Below, piece by piece: positions 1 through 11,662 of a stretch of 64,000 nt of DNA (the stretch's first letter is position 1; each line of letters starts with the position of its first letter). Origin of the DNA: Ahaetulla prasina (lineage: Eukaryota; Chordata; Lepidosauria; Squamata; Colubridae); contig NC_080546.1 of NCBI RefSeq assembly GCF_028640845.1, forward strand, positions 16,465,520-16,529,519, in the 5' to 3' direction. The translations under genes were made by a program, and so were the position numbers. The notes under the pieces are model-generated. The model was not told the origin of the DNA. It saw nothing but the letters and a program-made list of their open reading frames with translations, and searched no databases.

Positions 1-603
1 CCCCGCTTTTGGCACCTGACGGCAAAAAGGTTACAGGTGGGCCTGGTAGGCCTGTTTTTCGCCCTCCCCAGGCTCCATAGGCTTTCTTAGAGCCTGGGGA
101 GGGTGAAAACGGCCTCTCCCCACCCCGGAGGCCCTGCGGAGGCCAGAATCATTTCTTTTCCCGACTTCTGGTGGCCCCAGAAGGCCCATTTTTTGCCCTC
201 ACCAGGCTCCAGAGGTTTTTTGGAGCCTGGGGAGGGCGAATATGGCCTCCCCGCCCCCCAGAGACCCTCCAGAGGCTGAAAACTGCCCGTTTCCCAACTT
301 CCGCTGGGCCTGGCAGGCTCGTTTTTCACCTTCCCCAGGCTTCAGAGGCTTTCTTGGAGCCTGGGAAGGGTGAAAACAGCCTCCCCCCACCCCCGGAGGC
401 CCTCCCAGAGCCTCTGTGCAAGCCCTGGACTTACCTGGCATCCAAAACGGGCCTCGTGGAGACTCCTGGGAGTGGAGGGGGGTTGTGGGTGAAAATCTGC
501 TGGCCGGCGCTTGCTGGAGCTGAGCTAGGACAACAGCTCACATGCCCACAGATATGATTCCATGTGCCACCTGTGGTACGCATGCCATAGGTTCGCCATC
601 ATG
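1..603. mobile_element. GC-rich hAT-like MITE (GGCGAACC family), right part, with internal minisatellite
   Basis: It ends in GGTTCGCCATCATGG, the complement of the terminus GATGGCGAACC seen at 33819, 48346, 49572 and 51280. The interior at about 50-420 has three direct copies of a roughly 134-bp unit, each with a pyrimidine-rich half (CGCCCTCCCCAGGCTCC) and its near-complement (GGAGCCTGGGGAGGGCGAA). These repeats create open frames on both strands that are not genes. Confidence 0.7.
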
Positions 604-1319
604 GCTATAAGAGGATGGGCCATCTTCTTCAAAAGTTTCTGAGACCTGCTCTTGAGTTAATAAAACAGTTGCTTATTACTCTCTTTAAAAATCCAAGAGA
701 TAAGAATAAACCCAGTCTTGGCTCTTGCTAAGAGCAAGGCAACACCTCACAACACTGAGCTTTTGACATATTTGATGTTCATAATTATAGACATGGCTTC
801 TTGCCCAGTATTGATGGTTTATGTCAAATTGAATTGATTTGTCTCTTTTTCACTGAGATGAAGCTAGGTGTTTTGAGTCTTTTGCTGTTAACAGGAAAAC
901 AGTTTTAGTTCACGATTGAGTGAAGCAAGATCGGTTGTGCATTTTAGAAATAATAAAAGTAGGCCTATAATTCTTTTTAAATGAGGAAGTGTTTCAGGCA
1001 TTGATTTTTTTTTTCATCCTGGTTGCTGCTCAGCCATGAACCTCTTCAGTTATTTTGACCATTCAGCTTCTATTCTTTCATCTCTAAATGAGATTTCTTG
1101 GTAGCTGTTTGGAATGACTGCCTGAGATCTTAAATCACCTTTTTCAGCTAGGTGTTTTCCAATTATGATGAAGAATTCGAGTTCTCATAAGGGTTGGAAA
1201 TGGCTAGAAACTTTGATAAACATCCAGTCAGTTTCAATTCTTTGGCATATGTGGAGATTGGACAATCTGCCTTAATCAACCTGTGGACAGACATCATTAA
1301 CTCACAAAGGATTATTTTT

Positions 1320-1560
1320 GGTAGCACAGTAGTTAGAACGCAATACTGCAGGCTAACTTCTGCTAACTGCTGGCTGCCGGCAGTTCAGCAGTTCAATTCT
1401 CTCCGGCTCAAGTATGACTCATCCTTCCATCCTTCCGACGTGGGTAAAACGAGGACCCAGATTGCTGGGGGGCATATGCTGATTTTGTAAACCGCTTAGA
1501 GAGGGCTGTAAAACACTGTGAAGGAGTATATAAGTCTAAGTGCTATTGCTATTATTATAA
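1320..1560 (+). mobile_element. tRNA-derived SINE copy
   Basis: It contains a tRNA-like A box region (GTAGTTAGAACGC), a B box-like GTTCAATTCTC and the tail AACCGCTTAGAGAGGGCTGT followed by a GCTATTGCTATT run. The same family recurs at 7418-7567 and 23990-24130. Confidence 0.8.
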
Positions 1561-2331
1561 GGGTGCCCTTAGGGACAATTGGCAACTTCAAAATGGCGGG
1601 CTCCACTGGGTAGTCAAAACCCCACTCCTCTTTACATCCATGTGATGTTATGAAAGATTGTATATCTGGTCTTGGGAAGTGGGAAGAGAGCAATGCAGTG
1701 TTAAAGGAAGGGGGACGGCAGTTGTGAAAAAGTGAAAAGTGTGAGAAAGGAAGTCAGTCTATCCCTGACATGTTTCTGTTGGGCATAACATGGAACAGAA
1801 GGAAACTCTGACAGGCTTCCAAGGTTCTATAAAAATGCAGGTAATCCTCCGATTTATGACCATAACTGGGACCGGAGCGTCCATCATTAAGTGATGCAGC
1901 TGGGTTGATCTGAAATGCCTCTCCCAGGCCAATCTTTGTATTCCATTTGTAAATACCTGCTTTAGCGCTTGTCATTCAAAGCATGTAGACTTCATCTTCT
2001 ATTCTTTGTGCTACATGGAGTTGCAAGCTGAATCTTGCATTCTTCTACTATCTGAGGTTGCAAGCAACAGGTCTTTCCAGGTCTTTTGCATGTAATGAGT
2101 TTCTGTATATATAGAAGAGTGGCCTTCCCTTTTCATTGAATTTTTAATCATTTCTAAACTGGTAAGTAAAACATGTTGAAGCTGGTTATTTTATAAAATG
2201 GTATCAGTCTCTAAAGTTTGTAAGGTCTATTGCGATGGATATAAAGCTTCAGTCACAGTCCTTTATTCATAGTGAACAAGAAAATCCAATTAAACTGAGC
2301 CAGTTAAAACTAAGGTAACAATCATCTAACC

Positions 2332-2672
2332 CAGGCGTGTCAAACTTGATTTCATTGAAGGCTGCATCAGGGTTGTGTTTGACCTCTGGGGGGCCAGGGT
2401 GGGATGGCCACCTTGACATCACTCGGGCGCCTGTGGTGGCCTGAGCGCTCTGCCAGTGAAAACGGGCTCCCAAGCTCTGTTTTCGACTGTGATGGCCTCC
2501 TACAACCCTCTGCCCATGAAAACAGAGCTTAGAAAGGCCGCACGCAGTCCTCCCGAGCTCCATTTTTGCTGGCAGAGACACCACAAGCTGGTCCTTTGCT
2601 GTTTCCAGGGCGGCCCTATGGGCCAGATCTAAGCAACCCGTGGGCCTGTGGGCCTTGGGTTTGACACCCCTG
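2332..2672. mobile_element. hAT-like MITE with exact 8-bp target duplication
   Basis: The termini CAGGCGTGTCAAACTT and GGTTTGACACCCCTG form an inverted repeat, flanked on both sides by ATCTAACC (2324-2331 and 2673-2680). The 8-bp duplication is typical of hAT transposase. No transposase is encoded. Confidence 0.9.
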
Positions 2673-2722
2673 ATCTAACCCAATCTGCTGCTTCATGTGT
2701 GTTGAATTTCAGCCCCCTCTAC

Positions 2723-3024
2723 CAGTGGTGGGTTTCAAAATTTTTTACTACCGGTTCTGTGGGCGTGGCTTGGTGGCGTGACATGGCTTGGTGGCGTGGC
2801 ATGGCTTGGTGGGCATGGTATATTGTAAAATCTCCATTCCCTTCCCAATCCAGGGGAAGGTTACTGCAAAATCCCCATTTCCTCCCAATCAGGTGGGACT
2901 CAGGAGGCAGGGAATAGATGGGTGCAGGGCCAGTCAGAATTTTTACTACAGGTTCTCCGAATTACTCAAAATTTCCACTACCGGTTCTCCAAAACTAGTC
3001 AGAACCTGCTGAAACCCACCTCTG
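2723..3024. mobile_element. hAT-like MITE (CAGTGGTGGGTTTC family)
   Basis: The ends are CAGTGGTGGGTTTC and GAAACCCACCTCTG, with the exact 8-bp target duplication CCCTCTAC on both sides (2715-2722 and 3025-3032). The interior has GGCGTGGC repeats and ACTACCGGTTCT motifs shared with 45803, 52218 and 58962. Confidence 0.9.
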
Positions 3025-3245
3025 CCCTCTACTCTGAGGCACATTCTGTAGTCAAACATCATCTGGCTGGAGTTAATGGAGTTTGATATAGCACATCTAG
3101 AAGCATCAGATTGGAGAATGCTGCCATAACCCTGTTTGAACATAAGCCTTATGGATCTCATGAGAATGTATTCTGGGGTAAGCAATGCCTTGTAAACCCA
3201 AAGGATCTTTTTTCCAAAAGGTAACTGTATTTTCTTGGTATTTTT

Positions 3246-3365
3246 TTTTCCTTTGAAAAAGTTTCACTTCTCATCCAAGCAACTTCTTCAGTTCTGAACT
3301 TGGATGAGAAGCGAAACGTTATAAACTGAAGAAGCTTCTTGGATGAGGAGCAAAATATTCAAGGG
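3246..3365. mobile_element. Penelope-like terminal repeat fragments, inverted
   Basis: One arm on the minus strand (3261-3291) and one and a half on the plus strand share GAAGAAGCTTCTTGGATGAG. The unit matches the fragment at 11345-11440. The minus arm keeps CTGAAGA and GAAAC, which resemble the two halves of a hammerhead ribozyme core; the plus arm at 3326-3358 has lost GAAAC. Confidence 0.55.
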
Positions 3366-3387
3366 AAAAAAAACAAGAAAGTCCAAT

Positions 3388-3475
3388 CACATTTGGCCAA
3401 TAAAGAATTCTATTCTATTCTATTCCATTCCATTCCACTCCACTCCACTCCACTCCACTCTATTCTATTTCTTCT
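3388..3475 (+). mobile_element. CR1 3' tail with pentanucleotide microsatellite
   Basis: CCAATCACATTTGGCCAATA followed by AAGAATTC and (TATTC)n, which changes to (CACTC)n at 3435-3460. The same tail ends the copies at 22488, 24553, 44010, 54352 and 61779. Confidence 0.8.
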
Positions 3476-3743
3476 GTTTTATTTTTGCCAGAATAGCATT
3501 ACAGAATAGCAATTCAGAATAGCAGCATATTCCTTCTATAAGAGACTATTTTTAAAAAAAAACAAACAATGGAAGACACGCTGCCTAGTTCTGGTTTCTG
3601 CCACTCCATTCTTAGGTTCTTTTGACCAGGCAGAATAGTTCTGGATACAGCTCATCAATCTGCTGAAAATAATACAGAACTGACCGGCTGCCAAAATAAT
3701 AATAATAATCATCATCCAGTGGTCCTGGAAAGAAGATTAAAAC

Positions 3744-3776
<33 letters not shown>

Positions 3777-4423
3777 GGAAAGGCTTGAACATTAGATTTG
3801 CAGGGTGGGGAGAGAAAAGGAATTGAGATTTGTTCTACTTCAAGATGAGATCTTCCTGAGAAACAGAGTGGGAGTGAGTCTCTTTGTAGATGCAAGAGTT
3901 TTTTTGGGGGGGGTGTTGTTTTTTGTTTTTTTACAATTGGGAGGATTCAAATGGCGAAGCATTCGGCTTGACCCCAGACACTTCTGAGGATGTGGTGAGG
4001 CAAGGTACACACGCACACAAAAAAAGCAGATGGTTTTTCAGACATATTACAAAAGAAACATCCCATGCTTAATTAGGCTTAGCTGAGTTTAAGAAGTACC
4101 GTCTTGTCTGTAACCTTACTAGGGGAAAGGAACAGTGGGTGGTTCTTACAAGAGAGAGTCTGGGGGGGGGAAAAAACTCAGCTCTGGACAAGAGGCCAGG
4201 AAATGGAGGAGGAGACGAAAATCTGGCAGGAAAATACCAAGGCTGGGCCAGGAACATAAACTATGGTTATGGCAACTTGCAAATCATTCCTTTGTTTTGA
4301 GAGTGCTTATTAATATATTAACCCAGAATGGATTTGCTGATGGGAGATTGTAGTTGGAACAACCTACTGAAGATCGTTTTTATTTATTTAGTTAACAAAA
4401 GTTGGAGAAGATCCCTTGTGCGC

Positions 4424-4445
4424 GCTCTCTCCCTCCCTCCCTCCC

Positions 4446-4491
<46 letters not shown>

Positions 4492-4492
4492 A

Positions 4493-4546
<54 letters not shown>

Positions 4547-4547
4547 C
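4424..4547. repeat. Compound microsatellite (CT)n-(CA)n-(GA)n
   Basis: A CT run, then a CA run, then a GA run. The outer CT and GA parts are complementary, so the locus can fold back. It produces long low-complexity open frames that are not genes. Confidence 0.9.
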
Positions 4548-5469
4548 TAAGACAAGGAAGCTTCTGGGATACATATATTGTCCAAGACTCCTTTTGTGTC
4601 GCCTGTAGAGATTTTTGAGCATTTTGAAAAATTGGTAAGGTCCCTTCATATAAATGAGTAGGAAACATGTGTTTAAGTGCTTCACCATATCAAATGGACA
4701 CTGATAATGGCCACACAGAAGGCTTTATCCAAGTTTGGTCTCCTCTATGGTAACTTTCTATATACGAGAGTTACGCAATGTTCGCTTCGCTGATTATGCC
4801 TTGATTGCATGCAGGTCTCCGTCTCAGACTCCGTATGAGTGAATTATGAAAGAGTTGGTTTTCATGCTTCTTCCCCCGCCTTGTCTCTCACATTTTTCCT
4901 ATTAAGATTCTTTGTAGTTGTTTCTCAAGAAACTTGGCACTCGCTTGTGTTTATTTGGCTGATTTTAGCTTGGCAAACAGAAGAAACCTCACAGTGCAGT
5001 TGCTGGATCTCTGAATCGCCAAAAGCTTTTGTTGTCTTTGTTCTTTCTGCCAGGTGTATTTTTTAAAAATTAAATCCACGTCTGTGCGCAGTTTTTCGTA
5101 ACCTTTAAAATGTTTTCCTCTAGTATGTCTTGCAGATGCTGGTTTTGTATACCCTTTTCTTTTTAGATGAGTGGCCAAGGTCCGGTCAAAGTGCTATAAT
5201 GCCATTTTCAATACAATTTTATCATATGCTTATGGAGGGGGCAGAACAGATCCTACGGAAAAAGTTTATTTTATTTTGTGGCCTCCCTTTGTTGCTTCAC
5301 AATAATCTCCACACTTGCTGAGTAGCCTTGGGTCCAAACCACCTTCAAATCTGAAGAAATGTTTACAGCAGAAAACAGAATACTGTTAACATATTAACAG
5401 TGGATTTACTTAGATGCCCGTATTACAAAATATCATCCCAAAGGCCTAGAATTCTATAACCTTTCCATC

Positions 5470-5840
5470 TTATTTTTATTTATTTATTTATTTAATCAAA
5501 TTTTTATACCGCCCTATCTCCCGAAGGACTCAGGGTGGTTTACAGCCCGATAAAAATACAAATATAATACAAGATAAAACACTAAATTAAAAAACTTATT
5601 TAAATAGGCCAAAATTTAAAATTACAATTAAAATGATAAAAACCCCATTAAAATTAAATTTAAAACTAAAATTCTAGTCCAGTCTTGCACAGATAAATAG
5701 ATGTGTTTTAAGCTCGCGGCGGAAGGTTCGAAGGTCAGGAAGTTGGCGGAGTCCTGGGGGAAGTTCATTCCAGAGGGTGGGAGCCCCCACAGAGAAGGCC
5801 TTTGCTTGTTTGAGAAAACAAAGGGACTTTGTTAATATTT
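5470..5840 (-). mobile_element. L2/CR1-type LINE 3' end
   Basis: On the minus strand it encodes the end of a reverse transcriptase ORF (AFSVGAPTLWNELPPGLRQL then FRRELKTHLF) and then a 3' UTR with CCCTGAGTCCTTCGGGAGAT and a (TAAA)n tail. The + strand copy at 38225-38790 is the same family. Confidence 0.8.
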
Positions 5841-5950
5841 GTGTGTGTGTGTGTGAGTGAGTGGGTGTGTGAGTTGACAATAATTGAGTAAAGCAGGTAT
5901 AGATATTACTGTAGTGGGCCCATTTGAAATTTGGAAGCATGTTGCTGGTA

Positions 5951-6297
5951 CAAGTAGTCTTTGACTTATGACCGCAACTGAGTTCAAAATTCCTCTTGCT
6001 AAGCAATACAGTTGTTAGGTGAGTTTTGCCCTATTTTTATCATCTTCTTGCCACAGTTGTTAAATGAGTAACACGGTTATTAAGTGAACGTGGCTTCCCC
6101 ATTGACTCTGCTCGTCCCTGGGACACTGCAACTGTCATAAATACAAGTCAGTTGCCAAGCGCCTGAATTTTGATCACGTGACCATGGAGACCCTGCAGTG
6201 GTGTGATAGTCACTTTTAGGTTACTTTTCCCCCCAGTGTTGTTGTAATTTCAAATCGTCCCTAAATGAACTGTTGTACTGTAAGTCAAGGACTACTG
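5951..6297. mobile_element. TA-flanked MITE (GTAGTCCTTGACTTA family)
   Basis: The ends are CAAGTAGTCTTTGACTTA and TAAGTCAAGGACTACTG, with TA on both sides, as for Tc1/mariner-type insertion. Related copies are at 8288, 13887, 35684, 42244 and 61722. Confidence 0.75.
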
Positions 6298-6828
6298 TAC
6301 TGTTGAGTAATTGGGAGTGAGAGGGCGGAAGGATGGGGGAATTGCCGGATTACAGAGCACATATTTACCAAATGTCAAACTGGTGATGATGTTCTCCCCC
6401 TCCCTTTTTATCTCATCTAATTTCATAATACTCCCTATCCCCTCTAGTTTACCTTTGTATTTTTCCCATGCAGACAGACACACTTCTGAACAAAGCAGTC
6501 ACTCACCATTTTTGTGTTAAAAGAATGCCGTTGAGGGCCATATGAATGTCAAAGCATTTTTGTGAATAAAGATGGTATTGCAGGACTGGGATTTGTTTTT
6601 GCTGTCATATAAATAGAAATAAAATTGGGGGGGGGAATCAAATTATGTATTAGGTTGGGTTAGATGTATGAGGGCACTAGAAGGTTTTTTTTGGTAGCCC
6701 CTGTAGAAAACTGATTTGAGTTCAGGAGTAGGTTTTAATTTATTAGATTTTGTTATGGATGTGCCTTCTGGTGATTAGAAGTGTTCTAAAAAGACAACCT
6801 GGGCCATAAAATTTAGCCAAATATATAG

Positions 6829-6953
6829 ACAGTCCTGAGCGACCCCATGGACAACATTCCTCCAGGCCTTCCTGTCCTCTACCATCCTCTGGAGTCCAAT
6901 TAAGCTCACTCCTACTGCTTCAATGACTCCATCCAGCCACCTCGTTTTGTTTA
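6829..6953 (-). mobile_element. BovB/RTE-type LINE fragment
   Basis: AGTCCTGAGCGACCCCATGG and CAGGCCTTCCTGTCCTCTAC are recognised pieces of the common squamate BovB-related repeat. It is truncated at both ends. Confidence 0.5.
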
Positions 6954-7417
6954 TTTGTTTACTTTTTTCCTTCTTTCCTACAGTTTGATATAGGCCACTT
7001 CCCTAGAACAGCAAAAATGTATTAAGTTTTACAACAGTAGTTTGAACGATTGTGTTTACCTCAGTGAAATGATGTGGTTTTACCATTAAATCAGCGTCCT
7101 GTTGTGTAATACTCCTTTTTCTTTTCACCATCAGGCAGCAAATTGACTTGCATCAGTGCTCTGATTTAGATTAATTGATCCAAAAGCATTAACTGACCTA
7201 CAACAGAGGTGGAACAAAAGTTATTTTTATAAACGTTTTTGGAAAAATATAAAGGTCAGCAGTAAGTTCTATCTTAAAAGTGCTATTCCCTTTTTTCCTC
7301 AGATACAGGAACATGGTTATTATCAAGTAGGCTACAAGTGCAGTTTGTACTTGTACAATTTTTGCAATATATAGATGCAGATGATAAATCATCTCAGAGA
7401 CATACCATACCTAGAAC

Positions 7418-7567
7418 CAAGGTTGACTCAGCCTTCCATCCTTCCGAGGTGGGTAAAATGAGGACCCGGATTGCTTGGGGCCATATGCTGACTCTGTAAA
7501 CCGCTTAGAGAGGGCTGTAAAAGCACTGTAAAGCAGTATATAAGTGCTATTGCTAAGTGCTATAAGA
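7418..7567 (+). mobile_element. tRNA-derived SINE, 3' part
   Basis: It starts at AAGGTTGACTCAGCCTTCC and ends in AAGTGCTATTGCTAAGTGC. The tRNA-like 5' half is missing. Confidence 0.75.
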
Positions 7568-7689
7568 GAACATAAAAACAGCAGAACACTCAGAGAAATC
7601 AACAGCTCCCCCAAGTTAAATTACATCATCTTAGAGGTCTTTATAAAGTTTTTACTTCCTGTCAGAAATTAGAAGTTGCCTAGTAAGTA

Positions 7690-8150
7690 TTCTTTTTTTA
7701 AAAAAGTTTTTTATTTTTCAATTACAAAAGTAAACATTCCATCTGTCCATCAGTGTGTCGTCTGGTTATAAACATCTCTGTGCAACATCATTCACCATTT
7801 TCCATCTCATTCGCATTCATATAACATTGTTTTCCTAAGCTTAATATTATAGTATATTAAACATTTAAAAGTTATAGTGCTCTCCATGTTCCTCTTAATA
7901 TCTTATAATAATAATACATTTTAACATTAAACATTCTTATTCTCATTATATATATATATGTATACACACACACACACACACACACACTAACAATTTCCTT
8001 TTTATTTACATCTTTATCTTAATATATTTTTACTTTCTCTTTCATCTTCTTCATTTTCAAACTCCTTTTTCATTCTCCAGCCATTGATAAAATACCTTCC
8101 ATATCCTATATCACATAATAATATAATAATAGGTGTTCTTAAGGAGGATA
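7690..8150 (-). mobile_element. Possible L1-type 3' end
   Basis: It opens with a T/A-rich AAAAAAGTTTTTTATTTTTC and continues AT-rich and CA-repeat-bearing, resembling the right end of the insertion at 39250. No coding remains. This is a weak assignment. Confidence 0.35.
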
Positions 8151-8287
8151 TTTCCTAAGAGCTTCATACATTATTATCTAGGATTAAACTGATTTTATGA
8201 GCCAAACTCTGGAGCTTTGATATCACTTGAAAGCCTTTGTGTGTAAATGCAGAAAGATCAACCCTTTTTAAGAGAAGATCACAATGT

Positions 8288-9272
8288 ACAACTAGTCCTT
8301 GACTTACTACCATTTGTGTAGTGACTGAAGTTTCAACAGCACTGAAAAAAGTGACATAGCCATTTTTTACACTGATCACCGTTGCAGCATCCCCATGGTC
8401 ATGTGATCAAAATTTGGGCACTTGGCAACTGGCAGGTATTTACGATGGTTGCAGTGTTCCAGGAAGGGGTGAAACGCTCCCGGTTCGGACCGGATCACTC
8501 GATCCGGTAGCGATGGCAGCAGGTGGTTTGGAGAACCGGTAGCAAAAATCCCTCCCCCCCCCATGCCTAGCTGAGCCGTGCGATCATCAGAGGTTTTTTT
8601 TAAAACTTTTAAAAACATTTTTTCTTCGGCCAAAAAAATGCTTTTAGAAGTAAAAAAAAAGCCTCTGATGATCGCACGGCTCAGCTGGGATCGTCAGAGA
8701 CTTTTAAAACCTCTTTGGCTGAAGAGGTTGTAGAAAAAATTCTTTTAAAAGGCCCCTCTGACAATCCCAGCTGAGTTGCCTGTTTGTCAGAGGCTTTTTT
8801 TTTCTTTTAAAGGCAAAAAAATTGCTTTTAAAAGAAAAGAAAAGCCTCTGACGATCAGGCAATTCAGCTGGGATCATCAGAGGAGCTTTTTAAAAGCATG
8901 TTTTTCTACAACCTCTTCAGCCGAAGAGGTTGTAGAAAAAATGCTTTTAAAAGTAAAAAAAAAAAAAGTTGGCCACACCCACCCAGTCACATTACTCCCC
9001 CCCAAGCCACGCCAACAGAACCGGTAGTAACAAATTTTACATTTCACCCCGGTTCCGGGTCATATGATCACCTTTTGCGACCTTCTGACAAGCAATGTCA
9101 ATGGGGAAGCCAGGTTCACTTAAACAACCATGTTACTAACTTAACAGCTGCAAGGATTCACTTAACAACTGTGGCAAGAAAGGTGGTAATCTGGGTTTAA
9201 ATTCACTTAACAACTGTCTTGCTTAGCAACAGAAATTTGGGGCTCAATTGTGGTCGTAAGTCAAGAGCTACC
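8288..9272. mobile_element. TA-type MITE interrupted by a hAT MITE
   Basis: The outer part starts at TAGTCCTTGACTTACTACC and ends at TCGTAAGTCAAGAGCTACC. It is split at GTTCC by the element at 8464-9051 and resumes at GGTCATATGATCACC, so its two halves align with the uninterrupted copy at 13887. Confidence 0.8.
8464..9051. mobile_element. hAT-like MITE nested in the 8288 element
   Basis: The ends are AGGGGTGAAACGCTC (first base changed) and CATTTCACCCC, flanked by GTTCCAGG (8456-8463) and GTTCCGGG (9052-9059), an 8-bp target duplication with one change. The interior holds four or more alternating copies of GCCTCTGACGATC and its complement with A-runs, so it is itself built of inverted repeats. 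The family recurs at 32795-33057. Confidence 0.85.
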
Positions 9273-10014
9273 TTTATCTGTAGTTGCCTGGGAAAAGAGA
9301 TTCATTACAACATGATATAGAAATGGAACTTACACAGTATTTCCAGTTTCAGGTTCTTTGCATTCGCTATGATTCTTACTGTAACAGCAGAGTCAACCAG
9401 TGCTATGATAGAGTTTCTTGCGCGTGGTTCAGGAGGCAGAAGGTAGAATTTTCTCCTCTTGCTATAAAATGGTTTGCATCTGGCTATTACCATTTGCCAG
9501 TCAATAAATCATATATAACTTATGAGCCAAACATGAGCTTCTCAGTAAAAACCATCTGTTCAATTAAAATCCAAGGATATTGAAAAGACCTCTGCTGAAT
9601 CAGAGCAAGAAAAACCTAAATGTCTGGTTCAGTATTTTGTTCCCCCAATGAATGAGTTAAGTCTTACAAGAAGTTTCCTAATTGGAATATGAATGAAATA
9701 CTAACTTAGTGATTTTCTCCAGAAACTTGTATTTAGACGTATATTGCTTTCAAAACTTGGGATGATAAAATTCCTCTGAGACGACTGATAAATCTCTGAT
9801 TTTGTCCATTCACTTTAAAACCATTCAAGCTGGCCACCAATTCATTTATGACAGCAAATTTCATTCTTTAACCATGTATTATGTTAAAAAGTAGTTTCAT
9901 TCATTGTTCTGATTCTACCATCAGTTGTCTCCTTTTGATGGCCAAAGATTCAATATTATGAAAGGAAGAAACTTTTGGCATGTCTCAACAATGGATCATA
10001 CCATTCCTCTAGTA

Positions 10015-10646
10015 CAGGGGTGTCAAACTCAAGGCCCACTGGCCAGGGGTGGGTTCTACTTACCTTTACTACCGGTTCGCAGCGGGATTGCATGCGCAGA
10101 AGCGTCCTGATGACATTGGGGTCAATGGGCGGAGCCTCCCCCTGGTTTTACTACTGGTTCGCAAGAATCGGTCTGAACTGGGGGCAACCCACCCCTGCCA
10201 CGGGCTGGATGCAGCCCGCGATGTGGTTAGACCCGGCCTGCAGGGCCATCCTGGTCTACCCAATGCAAAGAGGAAAGATTGGGGCAGAATGGCTTCGGCC
10301 TGGTTTACCCAGTGCGAAGAGGAAAAATCAGGCCAACATAGCTTCGGCTCAGTCTACCAAGTACAAAGAGAAAAGATCAGGACAGCAGCAATGGTGGGAT
10401 TCAAGTAATTTAACAACTGGTTCTCTGCCCTAATGATTTCTTCCAGCAACCAGTTTGCCAAACTGCTCAGAAAGTTAACAACCAGTTCTCCTGAAGTGGT
10501 GTGAACTGGCTGAATCCCACCACTGGACAGCAGTTTGGGGAGTGGCGTCAAGCTGGCCACGCCCACCCAGTTGGCCACACCCACTCGGTCCCCTGAGGTC
10601 AACCACAGCCCTGAAACGGCCCTCAGTGAAATTGAATTTGACACCA
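10015..10646. mobile_element. hAT-like MITE containing two further hAT MITEs
   Basis: The outer element has CAGGGGTGTCAAACTC at the left and target duplications CTCTAGTA at 10007-10014 and 10647-10654. Inside, 10044-10197 (CAGGGGTGGG...CCCACCCCTG) is flanked by CCACTGGC/CCACGGGC, and 10389-10525 (CAATGGTGGG...CCCACCACTG) is flanked by exact GACAGCAG copies. Confidence 0.9.
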
Positions 10647-11344
10647 CTCTAGTACAATCAGGCACAGGGAAAAACTTAGAAAATGCATCGTAAGTAATAT
10701 GTTTGATAAGTTCTATGCAAAGAGATTTTATTATTACAAGAATAGCCATTTTTCATGGTAGAATGTTGCCTGTCTTGAAAGGTCAAATGTAGGCTGCATT
10801 GTTTTAGCGTTTGCTTTTCTTTATAGCAATATTATTCACGGAACATGAATGGAAGTTCTTGTATCTTTCTTCTTCCCATATATCGCCATTGCTCCATCAG
10901 TTAAATTCTTTGTTTTAACAAAAAAACATCTCAGAAGCACCATTTTGATTATTTTTAATTAGTAAGTCAGTTTTAATCAATTTAATCGCGAAGATGATTA
11001 AATACATAGTTGAAACCTACTGTATTAAATGCATGTTATCTACCTTGTTAATGAAGAATTCTATGACTATTATTTACTGAAGACAAACAAGCTGACTTGG
11101 ATCAATGACCTGATTTATAAATAAATCAATGATTTATTGATTTATAAATAACGGTACAAGACTATAAGGATTTTAGAAGTCATCCTAATTCACTTTACGT
11201 CCAAATGAGCAAAAAGTCTGGACTTCTGTAGAATTCTAGGTAAAATGAATCACAATTTCTTCCAATGTGTGTACTAAAATAAATATAGGTAGCGTATAAG
11301 ATGTATGTGTCCTGAAAGAGACATGGGCAGCATTCCCCACCATC

Positions 11345-11440
11345 CAGTCAGAGCTGAAGAAGCTTCTTGGATAAGAAGTGAAACATCTTCAAAGAAAAAC
11401 AAACAAAGTCCAGTTGTCTTCTGAAAAAGCATCTTTGGGA
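11345..11440 (+). mobile_element. Penelope-like terminal repeat fragment with hammerhead-like core
   Basis: GCTGAAGAAGCTTCTTGGAT leads to AAGAAGTGAAACATC and AAACAAAGTCCAGTTG. The same unit, more worn, is at 3246-3365. The core is described in the findings. Confidence 0.55.
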
Positions 11441-11553
11441 CAACCATGACCTGGATGACTTAGAATCTCTACAGACTTATGGGCAGCATATAAATTTATA
11501 AATAAATAAATTTTAATCCAACCCTTCTTGTCAAGGGGGGTTAGATTTAACCA

Positions 11554-11662
11554 GTGCCAATTTAGTTCTGGCTGTTAATTGATAGATTCTTTTGTCTAGG
11601 CATGAGCAATAAATCAGTTTAACTGGAGCTTAACATGTGGCCTTGATTCTTCATGCCTGGCA
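11554..11662. repeat. Unnamed interspersed repeat, copy 1
   Basis: GCCAATTTAGTTCTGGCTGT through CATGAGCAATAAATCAG and AACTGGAGCTTAA aligns over about 105 bases with 18162-18270 in the same orientation. I do not recognise the family. Confidence 0.6.

Noticed and set aside
3805..4072. Short frames near 3.8-4.1 kb
   Set aside because: They are low in complexity, overlap G- and T-runs and do not look like protein.
4384..4688. Frames rich in Ser-Leu or Arg-Glu
   Set aside because: They are translations of the CT/CA/GA microsatellite.
9975..10433. 152-codon plus-strand frame
   Set aside because: It lies wholly in three nested hAT MITEs and has no homologous-looking product.
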